This document shows positions 45,328 to 54,168 of a DNA stretch of 64,000 nucleotides, piece by piece. The stretch is from Shewanella sp. Isolate13 (GTDB taxonomy: Bacteria > Pseudomonadota > Gammaproteobacteria > Enterobacterales > Shewanellaceae): the NCBI RefSeq assembly GCF_022398325.1, contig NZ_JAKEVD010000014.1, positions 46,233-110,232 on the forward strand, read 5' to 3'. Position numbers and translations under genes: made by a program. The stretch's first letter is position 1. Each line of letters opens with the position of its first letter. The notes beneath the pieces were generated by a model. The model was not told where the DNA came from. It ran no database searches and worked only from the letters and a program-made list of their open reading frames with translations.

Positions 45328-45660
45328 ATGCAATTCGACATTATAGAGAAAGGCCAATACACAGTGATCCAAGTAAAAGAGGCGAGGTTTGACGCTAAGC
45401 TAGCTCCCTCTTTTCGTGAAGAACTCGAAAAAATACAAGGTAATATCCGCGAACATTTGGTTCTGGATTTCGGTGACGTTCGCTTTATGGATAGCAGTGG
45501 GCTAGGAGCCGTGATGGGCGCCTACAAGATGCTGCCCAACACCAAGATTAGTATCGTGAATCCACAAAAGCCCATCTTAGACCTACTCAAGCTGACTCGA
45601 ATAGATAAGCTGATATTAAGTCACCCTACGATAGAAGATGCTCTAGCTCCCACCACTTAA
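45328..45660 (+). CDS. STAS-domain anti-sigma-factor antagonist
   Basis: The 110-residue protein is a single STAS domain with the phosphorylatable Ser pair in FMDSSGLGAV (S56/S57). Such proteins bind the RsbW-type kinase only when unphosphorylated. The start at 45328 follows GAGGA at a good distance; an upstream ATG at 45295 overlaps the phosphatase gene and is less likely. Its place between the PP2C and the RsbW-like gene makes a three-part switch like CrsA/CrsR or HsbA/HsbR. The final output (sigma factor or diguanylate cyclase) is not encoded nearby. Confidence 0.88.
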   Translation: MQFDIIEKGQYTVIQVKEARFDAKLAPSFREELEKIQGNIREHLVLDFGDVRFMDSSGLGAVMGAYKMLPNTKISIVNPQKPILDLLKLTRIDKLILSHPTIEDALAPTT

Positions 45661-45672
45661 AAGGACTATGTG

Positions 45673-45939
45673 ATGAAAGGAATGATACTCGCCACAGGGA
45701 AAGGCACGCCCATTAAACCTATCTCCTATGCAATACCAAAACCTATGGTAGCCATTTTAGGCAAAACCATGATGGGCCACTATGGCTATACCCAGCTTAT
45801 AGCGGACTGCCAGTACGTGCATATTCTAAAAAATCGTAATGTATCGCGCCCCCTAAGCAGCATTGCTAGTATGGATAAGATCTATATGTCGACACCTATC
45901 CCCCACGATACTTTGACACCATTAGAGCAAGCAAAATAG
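45673..45939 (+). pseudogene. Truncated sugar-phosphate nucleotidyltransferase remnant
   Basis: The 88-residue frame begins MKGMILATGKGTPIKPISYAIPKPMVAILGKTMM, the start of NTP-transferases, but the essential GxGTR reads GKGTP, the sequence between residues 35-60 is shortened, and the remaining 250 or so residues are missing. It has a ribosome site (AAGGA, 7 bases before the ATG). It sits inside an operon of a partner-switch system where a sugar nucleotidyltransferase has no obvious place. It is either a decaying gene or a small protein that has taken on a new role; I favour decay. Confidence 0.65.
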
Positions 45940-45950
45940 GGAGAAGTGAC

Positions 45951-46394
45951 GTGAATACGAGGAAGTTTCATAAACAATACTCTAGCTGTTTGCAGGCATC
46001 TCGCACTGTGGCCTCCGATATTCTTCCTTTTTGGCAATCGCTAGGCTTAGATGTTACGGTTATCGGACAGATGGAGCTATGCCTAGTCGAAATCGTCAAC
46101 AACGTCTTTGAGCATGCCTACTCAAACCTTGAAGGCGCCAAGTTTGAGATCACCTCTTATCTAAATAACACAAGAGAATTGATTATTGAGGTCTCAGACT
46201 ACGGCGATTCGATGCCGCTCAGTATCCTTAAAGATCTCCCTAAGATGGACTTTATTGAACCATTGTCGACCGAGCCCAATACTTGGTTACAAAGCCGCAG
46301 AGGACTGAAAATCATTCAGCAGCTTTCTGACAAGATAGAGTACAACTCAAACGAGAATCGAAACACCTTCAAACTGCAGCGACAAACAAGGTAA
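45951..46394 (+). CDS. RsbW-like anti-sigma-factor/Ser kinase
   Basis: The 147-residue protein is a compact GHKL ATPase: N box ELCLVEIVNNVFEHAY, then a G1-like SDYGDSMPL and a G2-like RRGLKIIQQL. This matches the RsbW/SpoIIAB class that binds a sigma factor or phosphorylates its STAS antagonist. The start codon is GTG with GGGAG upstream. In HsbR-type proteins this domain is fused to the phosphatase; here it is a separate gene in the same operon. Confidence 0.85.
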   Translation: MNTRKFHKQYSSCLQASRTVASDILPFWQSLGLDVTVIGQMELCLVEIVNNVFEHAYSNLEGAKFEITSYLNNTRELIIEVSDYGDSMPLSILKDLPKMDFIEPLSTEPNTWLQSRRGLKIIQQLSDKIEYNSNENRNTFKLQRQTR

Positions 46395-46487
46395 AGTGAC
46401 ACTTGCCCCACGAACAGAAAAAGACACCCTAGGCAGCAAGCGAGTGCTCACTTTAAATGGCTAGATTAATAATCAAAGGAGAGCTTA

Positions 46488-46814
46488 ATGATTAAAATAG
46501 ATGAATTAACGGCGCTCTGTGACGGCGACGATTCAGTGCTAAATATGCTACTCAACCTCTATATCGAGGAGTATGGCCAGAGTGACAGCATTATTAAGCA
46601 AAGATATAACACAGAGGATATCGATGGCTTATTTCAGATCACTCATGAGTTGAAAGGTATGTTCAGTAATCTCTGTGCTCAAGACGCGGTAAGCTTGGCA
46701 CAAATTGTCGAGTCTAGTTCGCAAACAGGCTGCATTCCCGATGAGACAGCAATTAATAATCTTTGTGATGAAATCCGCAATATTAACCAACAGATCCAAG
46801 CGCTATTACAATAA
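46488..46814 (+). CDS. Histidine phosphotransfer (HPt) protein
   Basis: The 108-residue protein is a four-helix HPt domain with phospho-acceptor H53 in ITHELKGMFSNL. It has GGAGAG before its ATG. Such proteins carry phosphoryl groups from hybrid kinases to receiver proteins. The only hybrid kinase (48490) and a receiver-PP2C (44097) in the window lie on either side, so it probably links them in the manner of HptB. A weak spot is the 93-bp gap to the upstream gene. Confidence 0.88.
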   Translation: MIKIDELTALCDGDDSVLNMLLNLYIEEYGQSDSIIKQRYNTEDIDGLFQITHELKGMFSNLCAQDAVSLAQIVESSSQTGCIPDETAINNLCDEIRNINQQIQALLQ

Positions 46815-46847
46815 TCGCCTTGCTAACCCGTTATTCCCCCCATGTGA

Positions 46848-47888
46848 TCAAAATACAAAGTTTACGGCAAGGGTAACTAAATCTACGTCAGGGCTTTCAG
46901 CGTAAACCTGCGGTGATGTGACAAACTGAGCCCGGTTACCCTCCTCTTGAGAGAAGATCATCTGGTACTCTAGATTGAATGAAATGCTCGAAGTCGCATC
47001 ATATCTAACCCCTGCCGTCACGGCCTTAGATTTGCGTAGCTGATGACTTTCGCCGTAGGTTAAATAAGGAGATAAGTCATCAAAGGCATAGATCGCCGAG
47101 GCATACCAGTTGGTTTGTAATCTGTCGAACTCCACCTCCGCCATCCATAGCCAAGACTCATAACTGTACTCGGCCCCCAGAGTATAAATATCCAGTTTTT
47201 CCTGCTCAATCGAAGGTTGCTGCCTATATTTGGCCTGCATAAAGCCGCTATGGATTCGATAGTTAAACCCGACTAAGTCTACATAGATCCCCACCATATA
47301 TTCGGTATCAAATGTCAGTAAACTCTCTCCCAACTCCACCTTATTCACCCTATCAAAACCGTAATAGGGCGACACGGTTAACAGGAGTTCATCGGAAATA
47401 TCATAATCCCAAGAAACAGACAGACCATCATAAAATGTAAAACCTAAAATGCTGTCATACACCTCCTGAGGAGGTCGGCTCCAAGGATAGGCTTGGCCAA
47501 CATAATAGTATTCGGAGACGAGAAACAAGGGCAAACGCAAGCGACCCGCTCTCACCTCAAAATCATCAAACTCATATGAAAGATAGGCCCACTCAAGCTC
47601 AGGATCGCTCCACTCATCTTGGGTACGCTTAACCACCTGCCCTGACGCACTTAAGCTATCAAGTAGATCTACATCCAGCTGCAAACCAAATATAGTGTCA
47701 CAGTCATAACAGGTATCATCGGTGATCTCCCGACTAATAAACAGCGGAGTACGATTATCTGTCTTACTGATAGCGGTCGAACCAAATCCACTGAGAGAAA
47801 TGTTATCAGTAAGCTCAATACTCGCCTGTGCGATAGGTAGAAATATAATTAAAGATAATGCGATAAAGCATGTTCGGCGACATAACAT
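46848..47888 (-). CDS. Outer-membrane porin-like protein
   Basis: The 346-residue protein has a signal peptide (cleavage near AQA-SIE) and beta strands ending in Phe (LAVNFVF). The N-terminal part contains ISLSGFGSTAISKTDN, and TCYDCDTIFG has a likely disulfide. It matches the general OM channel pattern rather than a specific family. It is directly downstream of a PstS-like gene (2 bp gap) and divergent from the hybrid kinase, and may supply ligand to that sensor. Confidence 0.75.
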   Translation of the reverse strand: MLCRRTCFIALSLIIFLPIAQASIELTDNISLSGFGSTAISKTDNRTPLFISREITDDTCYDCDTIFGLQLDVDLLDSLSASGQVVKRTQDEWSDPELEWAYLSYEFDDFEVRAGRLRLPLFLVSEYYYVGQAYPWSRPPQEVYDSILGFTFYDGLSVSWDYDISDELLLTVSPYYGFDRVNKVELGESLLTFDTEYMVGIYVDLVGFNYRIHSGFMQAKYRQQPSIEQEKLDIYTLGAEYSYESWLWMAEVEFDRLQTNWYASAIYAFDDLSPYLTYGESHQLRKSKAVTAGVRYDATSSISFNLEYQMIFSQEEGNRAQFVTSPQVYAESPDVDLVTLAVNFVF

Positions 47889-47890
47889 GA

Positions 47891-48388
47891 CTACTCTCCC
47901 TGAGGCACGGTTATCAAGATATTGACTTCTTCAGGCACTGATTCGATAGGCGCATAAGCGATGCCGTTAGGGTTATCATTAAGCCATTTTAAAATCTGTT
48001 TAATGTCATCACTGTCAAGCTCATCAGGCGGGGAGCCTCTTCCCGAAAATGCAAGCCCCGCCCAATAGCCGTTCATCTGCGAAACAGATTTGCCGAGTAG
48101 CATCTTATAAAATTCTTCTCTATGAATGGATGTTTCAGGAAGGTCTACTAGGACAATTTTCAAGCTGCCCGATATTTTCTTACTCTTACCACGATAAAGC
48201 ATTCTCGCCTTGCTCTTACTCAAAGGGGGTAAGTCATCATTAAGGCTAAAAATAGCAAACTCAACATCGTCGTTTTCATCATCGATGACTTCTACAGCTT
48301 GGAGGGATAAAGAGATACAGCAAAGCAGTAACGCTATTAAGAGCTGAAAATAGATAGGCCTAACTCGCACGTTTAATCCCTTAAACAT
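47891..48388 (-). CDS. Secreted PstS-like phosphate-binding-domain protein
   Basis: The 165-residue protein has a signal peptide (cleavage near LQA-VEV) and a short PstS-like domain, with LSKSKARMLYRGKS and VDLPETSIHREEFYKMLLGKSVSQMNGYW, motifs found in many substrate-binding proteins of the PBP-like family that accompany hybrid kinases. I start at the ATG at 48388, which has GAGGG a few bases ahead. It is half the length of a true PstS. It is divergent from the hybrid kinase, 101 bp apart, and may be its periplasmic ligand sensor; this is inferred from gene order. Confidence 0.72.
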   Translation of the reverse strand: MFKGLNVRVRPIYFQLLIALLLCCISLSLQAVEVIDDENDDVEFAIFSLNDDLPPLSKSKARMLYRGKSKKISGSLKIVLVDLPETSIHREEFYKMLLGKSVSQMNGYWAGLAFSGRGSPPDELDSDDIKQILKWLNDNPNGIAYAPIESVPEEVNILITVPQGE

Positions 48389-48489
48389 TAAAACCCTCAA
48401 TCCTAGATAGTTTTATACTATGCTGAATATAGTCAAGGCTAAGTTAAACTACAAGAACGGCGATAACTTGTTCAATTCATGGAGTAGAA

Positions 48490-51147
48490 ATGAGCATATT
48501 CAATCATGCTTCAATAAAAATACGGATGTTAGCCTTGGTGCTATTACCGCTCATTTTTGCCTCTTTTTTATCGGCATTAGAGGTTAAAAAACAAAGAGAG
48601 AATGTTCAGGCTTTAAATACCCTAAACAGTAAAGTCAGCTTTCTCGAGTCTCTATCCCAACTAAACAAGCTTACCAATCAAGCAAGGGAGCAGTTATTCA
48701 AACACAACACTAAGGTGACGCTCGCTCCCTTAGCCTCTTCGCTCAGCAGAATATCGCAGCAACTACCTCAAACATTCACCGCCAACAACAGAATAGAGAT
48801 GGAGTCTTGGGTAACTAACACCAATAACGCCTTAAAAGAATTGGCAGAAGTGAATGCTGATGAGCTCGCAGACTGGTCGACTTGGTTTAATGAGCTACAG
48901 GTTCAAGCAATAAACAGCCTAGAGAAAGACAGCTCTGGATTCAACTATGATATAAATCAACAGCTTGAAATATTATACCAACTGCAATGGCTGTCTTTAT
49001 GGTCGACAGAAGAGAAATGGTTAATCAATCTATTACTGCAAGACCGCGATGATAGTGAACTGCTGAGCCAGTTAAACTCCATCACAGAGCGCCAACAACT
49101 TTACGTGGAGCGCTTTATAGATATTAACGCCAAACCTGAACAGGTCTCGCTCTTACTCAGTACTTTTTCAGATAAAGCATTCGAGCAGAGTTATCAATTA
49201 AGAAGTCATATTTTAAATAAGCAAACTTTAGCCAACACTCCCAATATCAGTTTGGCAGCCTTCAACCAGCGACTCGATTTAATCCAATATGTTGTGAGTA
49301 GTTTTTCCACTAAACTCAGCAGCAACATTCATGGCGAGATCGCCCAGTCAAAAAATCTAATTTGGCTATTTTGCGTAGCCCTGGTTGTCTCTCTAGTCAT
49401 CATCGCCATCATAGGTGCCAACCTATACCGACGCATAATCAACTACCTAAGCCATGTGATTAGCACCATGTCACACATCGAAGAGACTCACGACTATTCC
49501 TACAAAGTTAGCGAAGAGGGTAACGATGAGTTAAGCCTATTTTCTAAAACGCTCAACAAGCTCATCAATGAGCGTAGTCAGAATGAACTCAAAATATTAC
49601 AAGCGAAACAGGAAGCTGAAAAAGCCAATCAGGCGAAGAGTTCCTTTTTGGCTAATATGTCTCATGAGATCCGCACCCCGCTTAACGGCATTATTGGCAT
49701 GTCCGATATTATGACGGGCACAAAGCTAACGCCAACTCAGAGTGAGTACCTGCAAACCATCGAGACCTCTTCCCAAACGTTACTCATTCTGATCAATGAC
49801 ATACTCGATCTATCTAAGATTGAGTCAGGTAACCTCTCTATCGCTAATACCGACGCCGACATTACCGAGTTAGTTTACGATACCTTAACCATAGTAGTGG
49901 CAAAGATCGCCGAGAAAAACCTGACATTAGAAGTCGAGATAGATAACGATACCCCATACCTTATCTCTCTCGATGAACACCGTATGAAGCAGGTACTGGT
50001 CAACTTACTCTCTAACGCGGTGAAATTTACCCATAAAGGAGGGGTTAAGGTGGTCATATCCTGTTGCAATGCTGCAGGCTATTGCGACCTACTCATTAGT
50101 GTGCACGATAGCGGTATCGGTATTGTAAAAGAGAAACAGCAACATATATTCTCTCCATTCACTCAAGAAGATAACACAACAACTAGAGAGTTTGGCGGCA
50201 CAGGGCTTGGCCTTGCGATTTGTAAGCAACTCATCACATTAATGGGTGGAGAGATCAGCTTAATCTCAGACAAAGGAAAAGGTTCCTGCTTCTCCATTAA
50301 ACTCAGAACTGCAATTATCACTCAGGAAAAACCTGTATCAAGCCAGTTCGAAGGTTTAACTGCTGCGCTTATTTCTAGTAACTCAGAGCTCAGTGAGCGA
50401 CTTGATAGAGAATGTCAGCAACAAGGCTTTAATCTCAACTTTCACTATCGTTCCTGCTTCGATCTGTTACAGGAAAATCAAACATTTGATCTGCTGTTTA
50501 TTGACAGTTTGTCTTCGACCAGAGACAGCATTGTGGCCTTGCCAGGGCTGCTAAGGCAGAGGGATATTTCTACAATTGCCCTCAATACGCCAACTGAGAA
50601 GCGAGATTTAGATAATATCGATGCGACAGTAACCCTCCCCTTACTAGGCAACCGCTTTAAAAATGCAGTCCACAATGGGCTAGAGAATCGAAAATTACGA
50701 CAGAAACAAGACTCAAACAGTGTCAACAATCATCACAAGCTCACAGAAGAGCCTGAAACAATGAAGGTTGTGGTACTGATAGTCGAAGACAACTTAGTAA
50801 ACCAAAAAGTGGCATCATTACTTGTTAAACAGGCGGGTTTCGATTGTATTATCGCCAATAACGGCCAAGAGGCGTTAGATTTCATCAGTTCAGGGGAGGC
50901 TTTTCACGCCATTTTAATGGACTGCATGATGCCCGTTATGGACGGCTTTACTGCAACGGAAAAAATTCGAGAATGGGAGAGGCTACATTCCCAGCCTAGA
51001 CTGCCTATCATAGCGCTAACCGCCAGCGTGCTCGATCAAGATATTGAAAGGTGCTATCAATCAGGCATGGATGACTACCTTGCAAAACCGTTCAAAAAAG
51101 AAGCCTTGCTGCACAAACTTAGATCCGTCTCCAAGCTTGCCAGTTAA
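48490..51147 (+). CDS. Hybrid sensor histidine kinase
   Basis: The 885-residue protein has membrane helices near residues 13-30 and 290-312, a periplasmic helical sensor (about 31-290), a HAMP linker (about 313-365), HisKA with H392 in [15 protein letters not shown], HATPase_c (G box GTGLGLAIC), a degenerate receiver (about 620-745, [10 protein letters not shown]) and a C-terminal receiver with D811 in [12 protein letters not shown]. There is no fused HPt; the HPt at 46488 is the obvious phosphate acceptor. The kinase is divergent from the PstS-like and porin genes, suggesting a sensing complex in the envelope. Confidence 0.9.
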   Translation: MSIFNHASIKIRMLALVLLPLIFASFLSALEVKKQRENVQALNTLNSKVSFLESLSQLNKLTNQAREQLFKHNTKVTLAPLASSLSRISQQLPQTFTANNRIEMESWVTNTNNALKELAEVNADELADWSTWFNELQVQAINSLEKDSSGFNYDINQQLEILYQLQWLSLWSTEEKWLINLLLQDRDDSELLSQLNSITERQQLYVERFIDINAKPEQVSLLLSTFSDKAFEQSYQLRSHILNKQTLANTPNISLAAFNQRLDLIQYVVSSFSTKLSSNIHGEIAQSKNLIWLFCVALVVSLVIIAIIGANLYRRIINYLSHVISTMSHIEETHDYSYKVSEEGNDELSLFSKTLNKLINERSQNELKILQAKQEAEKANQAKSSFLANMSHEIRTPLNGIIGMSDIMTGTKLTPTQSEYLQTIETSSQTLLILINDILDLSKIESGNLSIANTDADITELVYDTLTIVVAKIAEKNLTLEVEIDNDTPYLISLDEHRMKQVLVNLLSNAVKFTHKGGVKVVISCCNAAGYCDLLISVHDSGIGIVKEKQQHIFSPFTQEDNTTTREFGGTGLGLAICKQLITLMGGEISLISDKGKGSCFSIKLRTAIITQEKPVSSQFEGLTAALISSNSELSERLDRECQQQGFNLNFHYRSCFDLLQENQTFDLLFIDSLSSTRDSIVALPGLLRQRDISTIALNTPTEKRDLDNIDATVTLPLLGNRFKNAVHNGLENRKLRQKQDSNSVNNHHKLTEEPETMKVVVLIVEDNLVNQKVASLLVKQAGFDCIIANNGQEALDFISSGEAFHAILMDCMMPVMDGFTATEKIREWERLHSQPRLPIIALTASVLDQDIERCYQSGMDDYLAKPFKKEALLHKLRSVSKLAS

Positions 51148-51333
51148 GCTTGTCGCCATCGATGTCGATGTCGATGTCACCGCCTCCGCCAGCAAGCCCT
51201 TCGCTACTGCTGACGTTAAACAATTATTCTTTTTCACTTATAACCTGAGTGTCAGAAGGTATGACGATTAGTTGGCATGTTCAAAAATTCAACACTTGCA
51301 TCCAAAGCAACATTAGGTTGAAATGAGTTTGGC

Positions 51334-52236
51334 ATGAATGAATTTAGTGAGTTTTTCTCTCAAGGCTATTGGTGGTTCTCATTGCTTGGCGGTATTCACT
51401 GTCTAGGCCTAGGCTTGTATATCCGTTATATCTACCATGAAAAAAATGGCACTAATAAGCTTCTTGGAGACATCTTCAGCCTTATGGCGCTGTATTTTTT
51501 TACCGGTCTACTGACCAGTGACAATGCACCCGCCCCCATATACCTGCTATTTATATTAATCATCCCAGTCTACTTCCTGGTAATGCCGCTGCTCTATCTT
51601 TATTGCGATCGCAGCTTGCATGAGAGCGAACGGCCAATCGGCTTTTCACGTCACTTTTATCCAGCACTTACCATAGCAATTCTTGTGATTCTAACCACAG
51701 GGTACCGAGTACTATTCGCCAACCATTGGCCTGATATCGGTTGGCCACAAGCCGCAGGGATCACTAATCTCAGCTTGTTAGCCATGCTGTTACCAGCCCT
51801 GCTCTTTATCCAAACAGGGATCTATTTTTACTACATCATCAAGATGCTTAGCCGCTACCCCAGCAGAACATCACGACTGCACCAAGACAGTCTTAAAGAC
51901 ATCAAATTCCGCTGGCTACTGGTGTTAACGCTAGCCCTAATGAGCAATTGGCTTATCAGGGCTGTGCTCATCATTCTGCCCTTTTACTTGGGTGATCAGG
52001 CCATAATTATCAATCAGGCGGCCACTAAACTGACCTTGCTACTAACCGTTTATCTACTCGCTATCTACGGACTCAAACAGATCACCCGAGCCGCCTTTCT
52101 GCGCGGAAAACTCGCCCAGCAATTACCACAAAGAAAGCCGATGCAAGCCAGTCAGCAGTTATTGAGCTCTGAAGAACTCGCCTACCTGCAGCAGTTGATG
52201 AAAGAAGATGAACGAGAAAATAGCCAGAAAGAGTAA
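51334..52236 (+). CDS. Seven-helix membrane protein like an AraC-type regulator without HTH
   Basis: The 300-residue protein has about seven membrane helices followed by a short cytoplasmic tail with LLSSEELAYLQQLMKEDER. This resembles the membrane part of AraC-type membrane regulators (where a helical linker such as the LLSSEELA one leads to the HTH domain), but here the stop comes right after the linker, and no HTH is encoded in the 47 bp before the next, opposing gene. So it is either a truncated regulator or a separate sensor. A 6-base GATGTC repeat lies upstream at 51160-51178. Confidence 0.6.
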   Translation: MNEFSEFFSQGYWWFSLLGGIHCLGLGLYIRYIYHEKNGTNKLLGDIFSLMALYFFTGLLTSDNAPAPIYLLFILIIPVYFLVMPLLYLYCDRSLHESERPIGFSRHFYPALTIAILVILTTGYRVLFANHWPDIGWPQAAGITNLSLLAMLLPALLFIQTGIYFYYIIKMLSRYPSRTSRLHQDSLKDIKFRWLLVLTLALMSNWLIRAVLIILPFYLGDQAIIINQAATKLTLLLTVYLLAIYGLKQITRAAFLRGKLAQQLPQRKPMQASQQLLSSEELAYLQQLMKEDERENSQKE

Positions 52237-52282
52237 ACGCCGCAATCCTTACTAATGGTACGGCGCAATAAAGCCACATAGC

Positions 52283-52876
52283 TTATGCCTTACAGCCCTG
52301 TAAAAAGATTTTGATCGCTTGCGACGAATACTGCTTAATCTCTTCTTCAGAGGGTACCCCCAACCCTAAGACCACATCTTGATAATAATCACCACGTAAG
52401 AGGCCTATCAATTGGCTGCTTGCTTGAGCGGGGTTTTCAATATTCAACTTTCCCTGAGTGGCCTGAACTTGTAGGTAATCACTCAAGAGTTGATAAAAAC
52501 GATGGGGACCACGCGATAAGAAAAAGTCCACCAGCTCTTTGTCCCGACGAGACTCAGTCACAATAATCCGATAAATGTCGATAATTTGCTTAGAACATAA
52601 AGCTTTTAAGTACTCGTAACCAAACTGATTAAGTTGCTCGGTCAAATCCGCTTCGGCATAAAACTGAAAGACACTCCCCACCTGTTCGGTACAGCGAGTC
52701 ACTACTTGGATCAAAATCCCACGCTTACAGCCAAAATAACTATAAAGGGTCTGTTTCGAGCCGCCGCACACCTCGATGATTTGATCTAAACTGGTTTCGG
52801 CATAACCCTGCTCAAAAAAAAGCTGAGTCGCGACATCGATAATTTTTTGTTGTTTCTTTAGCGTAGATGGACGCAT
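52283..52876 (-). CDS. TetR-family regulator of the adjacent efflux operon
   Basis: The 197-residue protein has a TetR N-terminal HTH (IIEVCGGSKQTLYSYFGCKRGIL) and a helical C-domain. It is divergent from an EmrAB-type pump operon (204 bp apart), and a perfect 12-bp-arm inverted repeat lies in the gap at 53035-53069. It is thus likely the local repressor. Unlike the two TetR regulators at 11672 and 17159 it has no Cys tail. Confidence 0.9.
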   Translation of the reverse strand: MRPSTLKKQQKIIDVATQLFFEQGYAETSLDQIIEVCGGSKQTLYSYFGCKRGILIQVVTRCTEQVGSVFQFYAEADLTEQLNQFGYEYLKALCSKQIIDIYRIIVTESRRDKELVDFFLSRGPHRFYQLLSDYLQVQATQGKLNIENPAQASSQLIGLLRGDYYQDVVLGLGVPSEEEIKQYSSQAIKIFLQGCKA

Positions 52877-53034
52877 TCAAGTACCTCTCCTGTATGGGCC
52901 TAATTAGAACAGGTCTGTATTATTCATGCAATTTAAGCCAAGGAAGCAATCATCATCCTTAGCGCTTATTTGCGATCCCAAAGGATCTTTTTCTAGCCTT
53001 GATTAAAATTTAACTTGATCTAGTTATAGCAAAT

Positions 53035-53069
53035 AACTTATCGTACCGTCCAGTACAGTACGATAAGTT
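53035..53069. promoter_or_regulatory. Operator-like inverted repeat before the efflux operon
   Basis: AACTTATCGTAC (53035-53046) and GTACGATAAGTT (53058-53069) are perfect inverted repeats of 12 bp with an 11-bp spacer. The right arm ends 11 bp before the HlyD start codon. This is a good TetR operator candidate that would block transcription or translation start. Confidence 0.75.
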
Positions 53070-53080
53070 GTAAAGATATC

Positions 53081-54112
53081 ATGAACTCCAAAATCAAAGC
53101 CGCCATTATCACCCTTGCATTGATTGCCACTGTTGGCATGACAGCTAATACTTTTATCAGTAATGGTGATACCGAAAAAACCAATAATGCCTATGTTCAT
53201 GGCGAGATCACCCAGATCAGCGCCGAAGCATCGGGTCGCATCACTAAGATCTTCGTTACCGATAACCAGATGGTTGAAGCGGGAGAGCTGCTAGCTGTCA
53301 TCGATCCTCGAGACTATACCGCCCGCCGAGATCAGGCTAAAGCCACATTAGCCATGACCACAGCCTCACTCGATAGCAATAAAAGTCGCACCGCTTTGCA
53401 ACACGTCAATATTGATGAAACAGCAGCCCATTTAGAGGTCGCCAAGGCGACTCATGACTTCGAGCAGAAGGAACTCGTTCGATATGCCAAATTAGTCAAA
53501 ACCGATGCGGTCAGCAAAACCCAGCATGATGCGCAAGCAAACAAAACCCGTATTGCCAGTGCCAACCTTGAAGCGGCTAAGTTTAAGCTATCGGCAGCCA
53601 AGCAACAGCTTATTAACCTAGAGAGTGAACGCACCCAAATACTTGCCCAACAACAGCAAGCACAAGCCAGCTTATCGTTAGCCGAGCTCGCGCTACAAGA
53701 CACCCAGATCTTAGCCCCAATCTCTGGTCGTGTTGGCAACCGTGCGCTACAACTTGGTAAGTTCGTCAACGCTGGCTCTGGCGTATTGGCCATAGTGCCA
53801 ACCGATGAGTTATGGATAGAAGCCAACTTTAAAGAAACCCAGCTAACAAACATTCAGCCAGGGCAAGCCGTTGACGTCGTGCTGGATATGTTCCCAGACT
53901 CACCACTTAAAGGTACTGTAAGTAGCACCTCACCATCAACAGGTGCACAGTTCAGCCTACTGCCGCCAGACAATGCTACCGGTAACTTCGTTAAGGTGGT
54001 GCAACGGGTACCAGTAAAGATCAAATTAACTATCCCACAAGCACTAAAAGGTCGAGTGGTTCCGGGCTTGTCTGCAGAAGTTAGCGTCAACACCGATAGC
54101 ATAAAAAGTTAA
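53081..54112 (+). CDS. EmrA/HlyD-type membrane fusion protein
   Basis: The 343-residue protein has a single N-terminal membrane helix (about 7-25), a lipoyl-like half motif (GEITQISAEASGRITKIFVTDNQ), a long coiled coil and a second lipoyl half (ILAPISGRVGNRALQLG), then a beta-barrel domain with WIEANFKETQLTNI. This is the periplasmic adaptor of a tripartite EmrAB-TolC type pump. It is the first gene of the TetR-controlled operon and is followed by the MFS pump 57 bp later. Confidence 0.9.
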   Translation: MNSKIKAAIITLALIATVGMTANTFISNGDTEKTNNAYVHGEITQISAEASGRITKIFVTDNQMVEAGELLAVIDPRDYTARRDQAKATLAMTTASLDSNKSRTALQHVNIDETAAHLEVAKATHDFEQKELVRYAKLVKTDAVSKTQHDAQANKTRIASANLEAAKFKLSAAKQQLINLESERTQILAQQQQAQASLSLAELALQDTQILAPISGRVGNRALQLGKFVNAGSGVLAIVPTDELWIEANFKETQLTNIQPGQAVDVVLDMFPDSPLKGTVSSTSPSTGAQFSLLPPDNATGNFVKVVQRVPVKIKLTIPQALKGRVVPGLSAEVSVNTDSIKS

Positions 54113-54168
54113 TAGTCACTCACCATTAGTGCCTGCATTAAACCATTCATTTACCCAGAGCAGATGTT

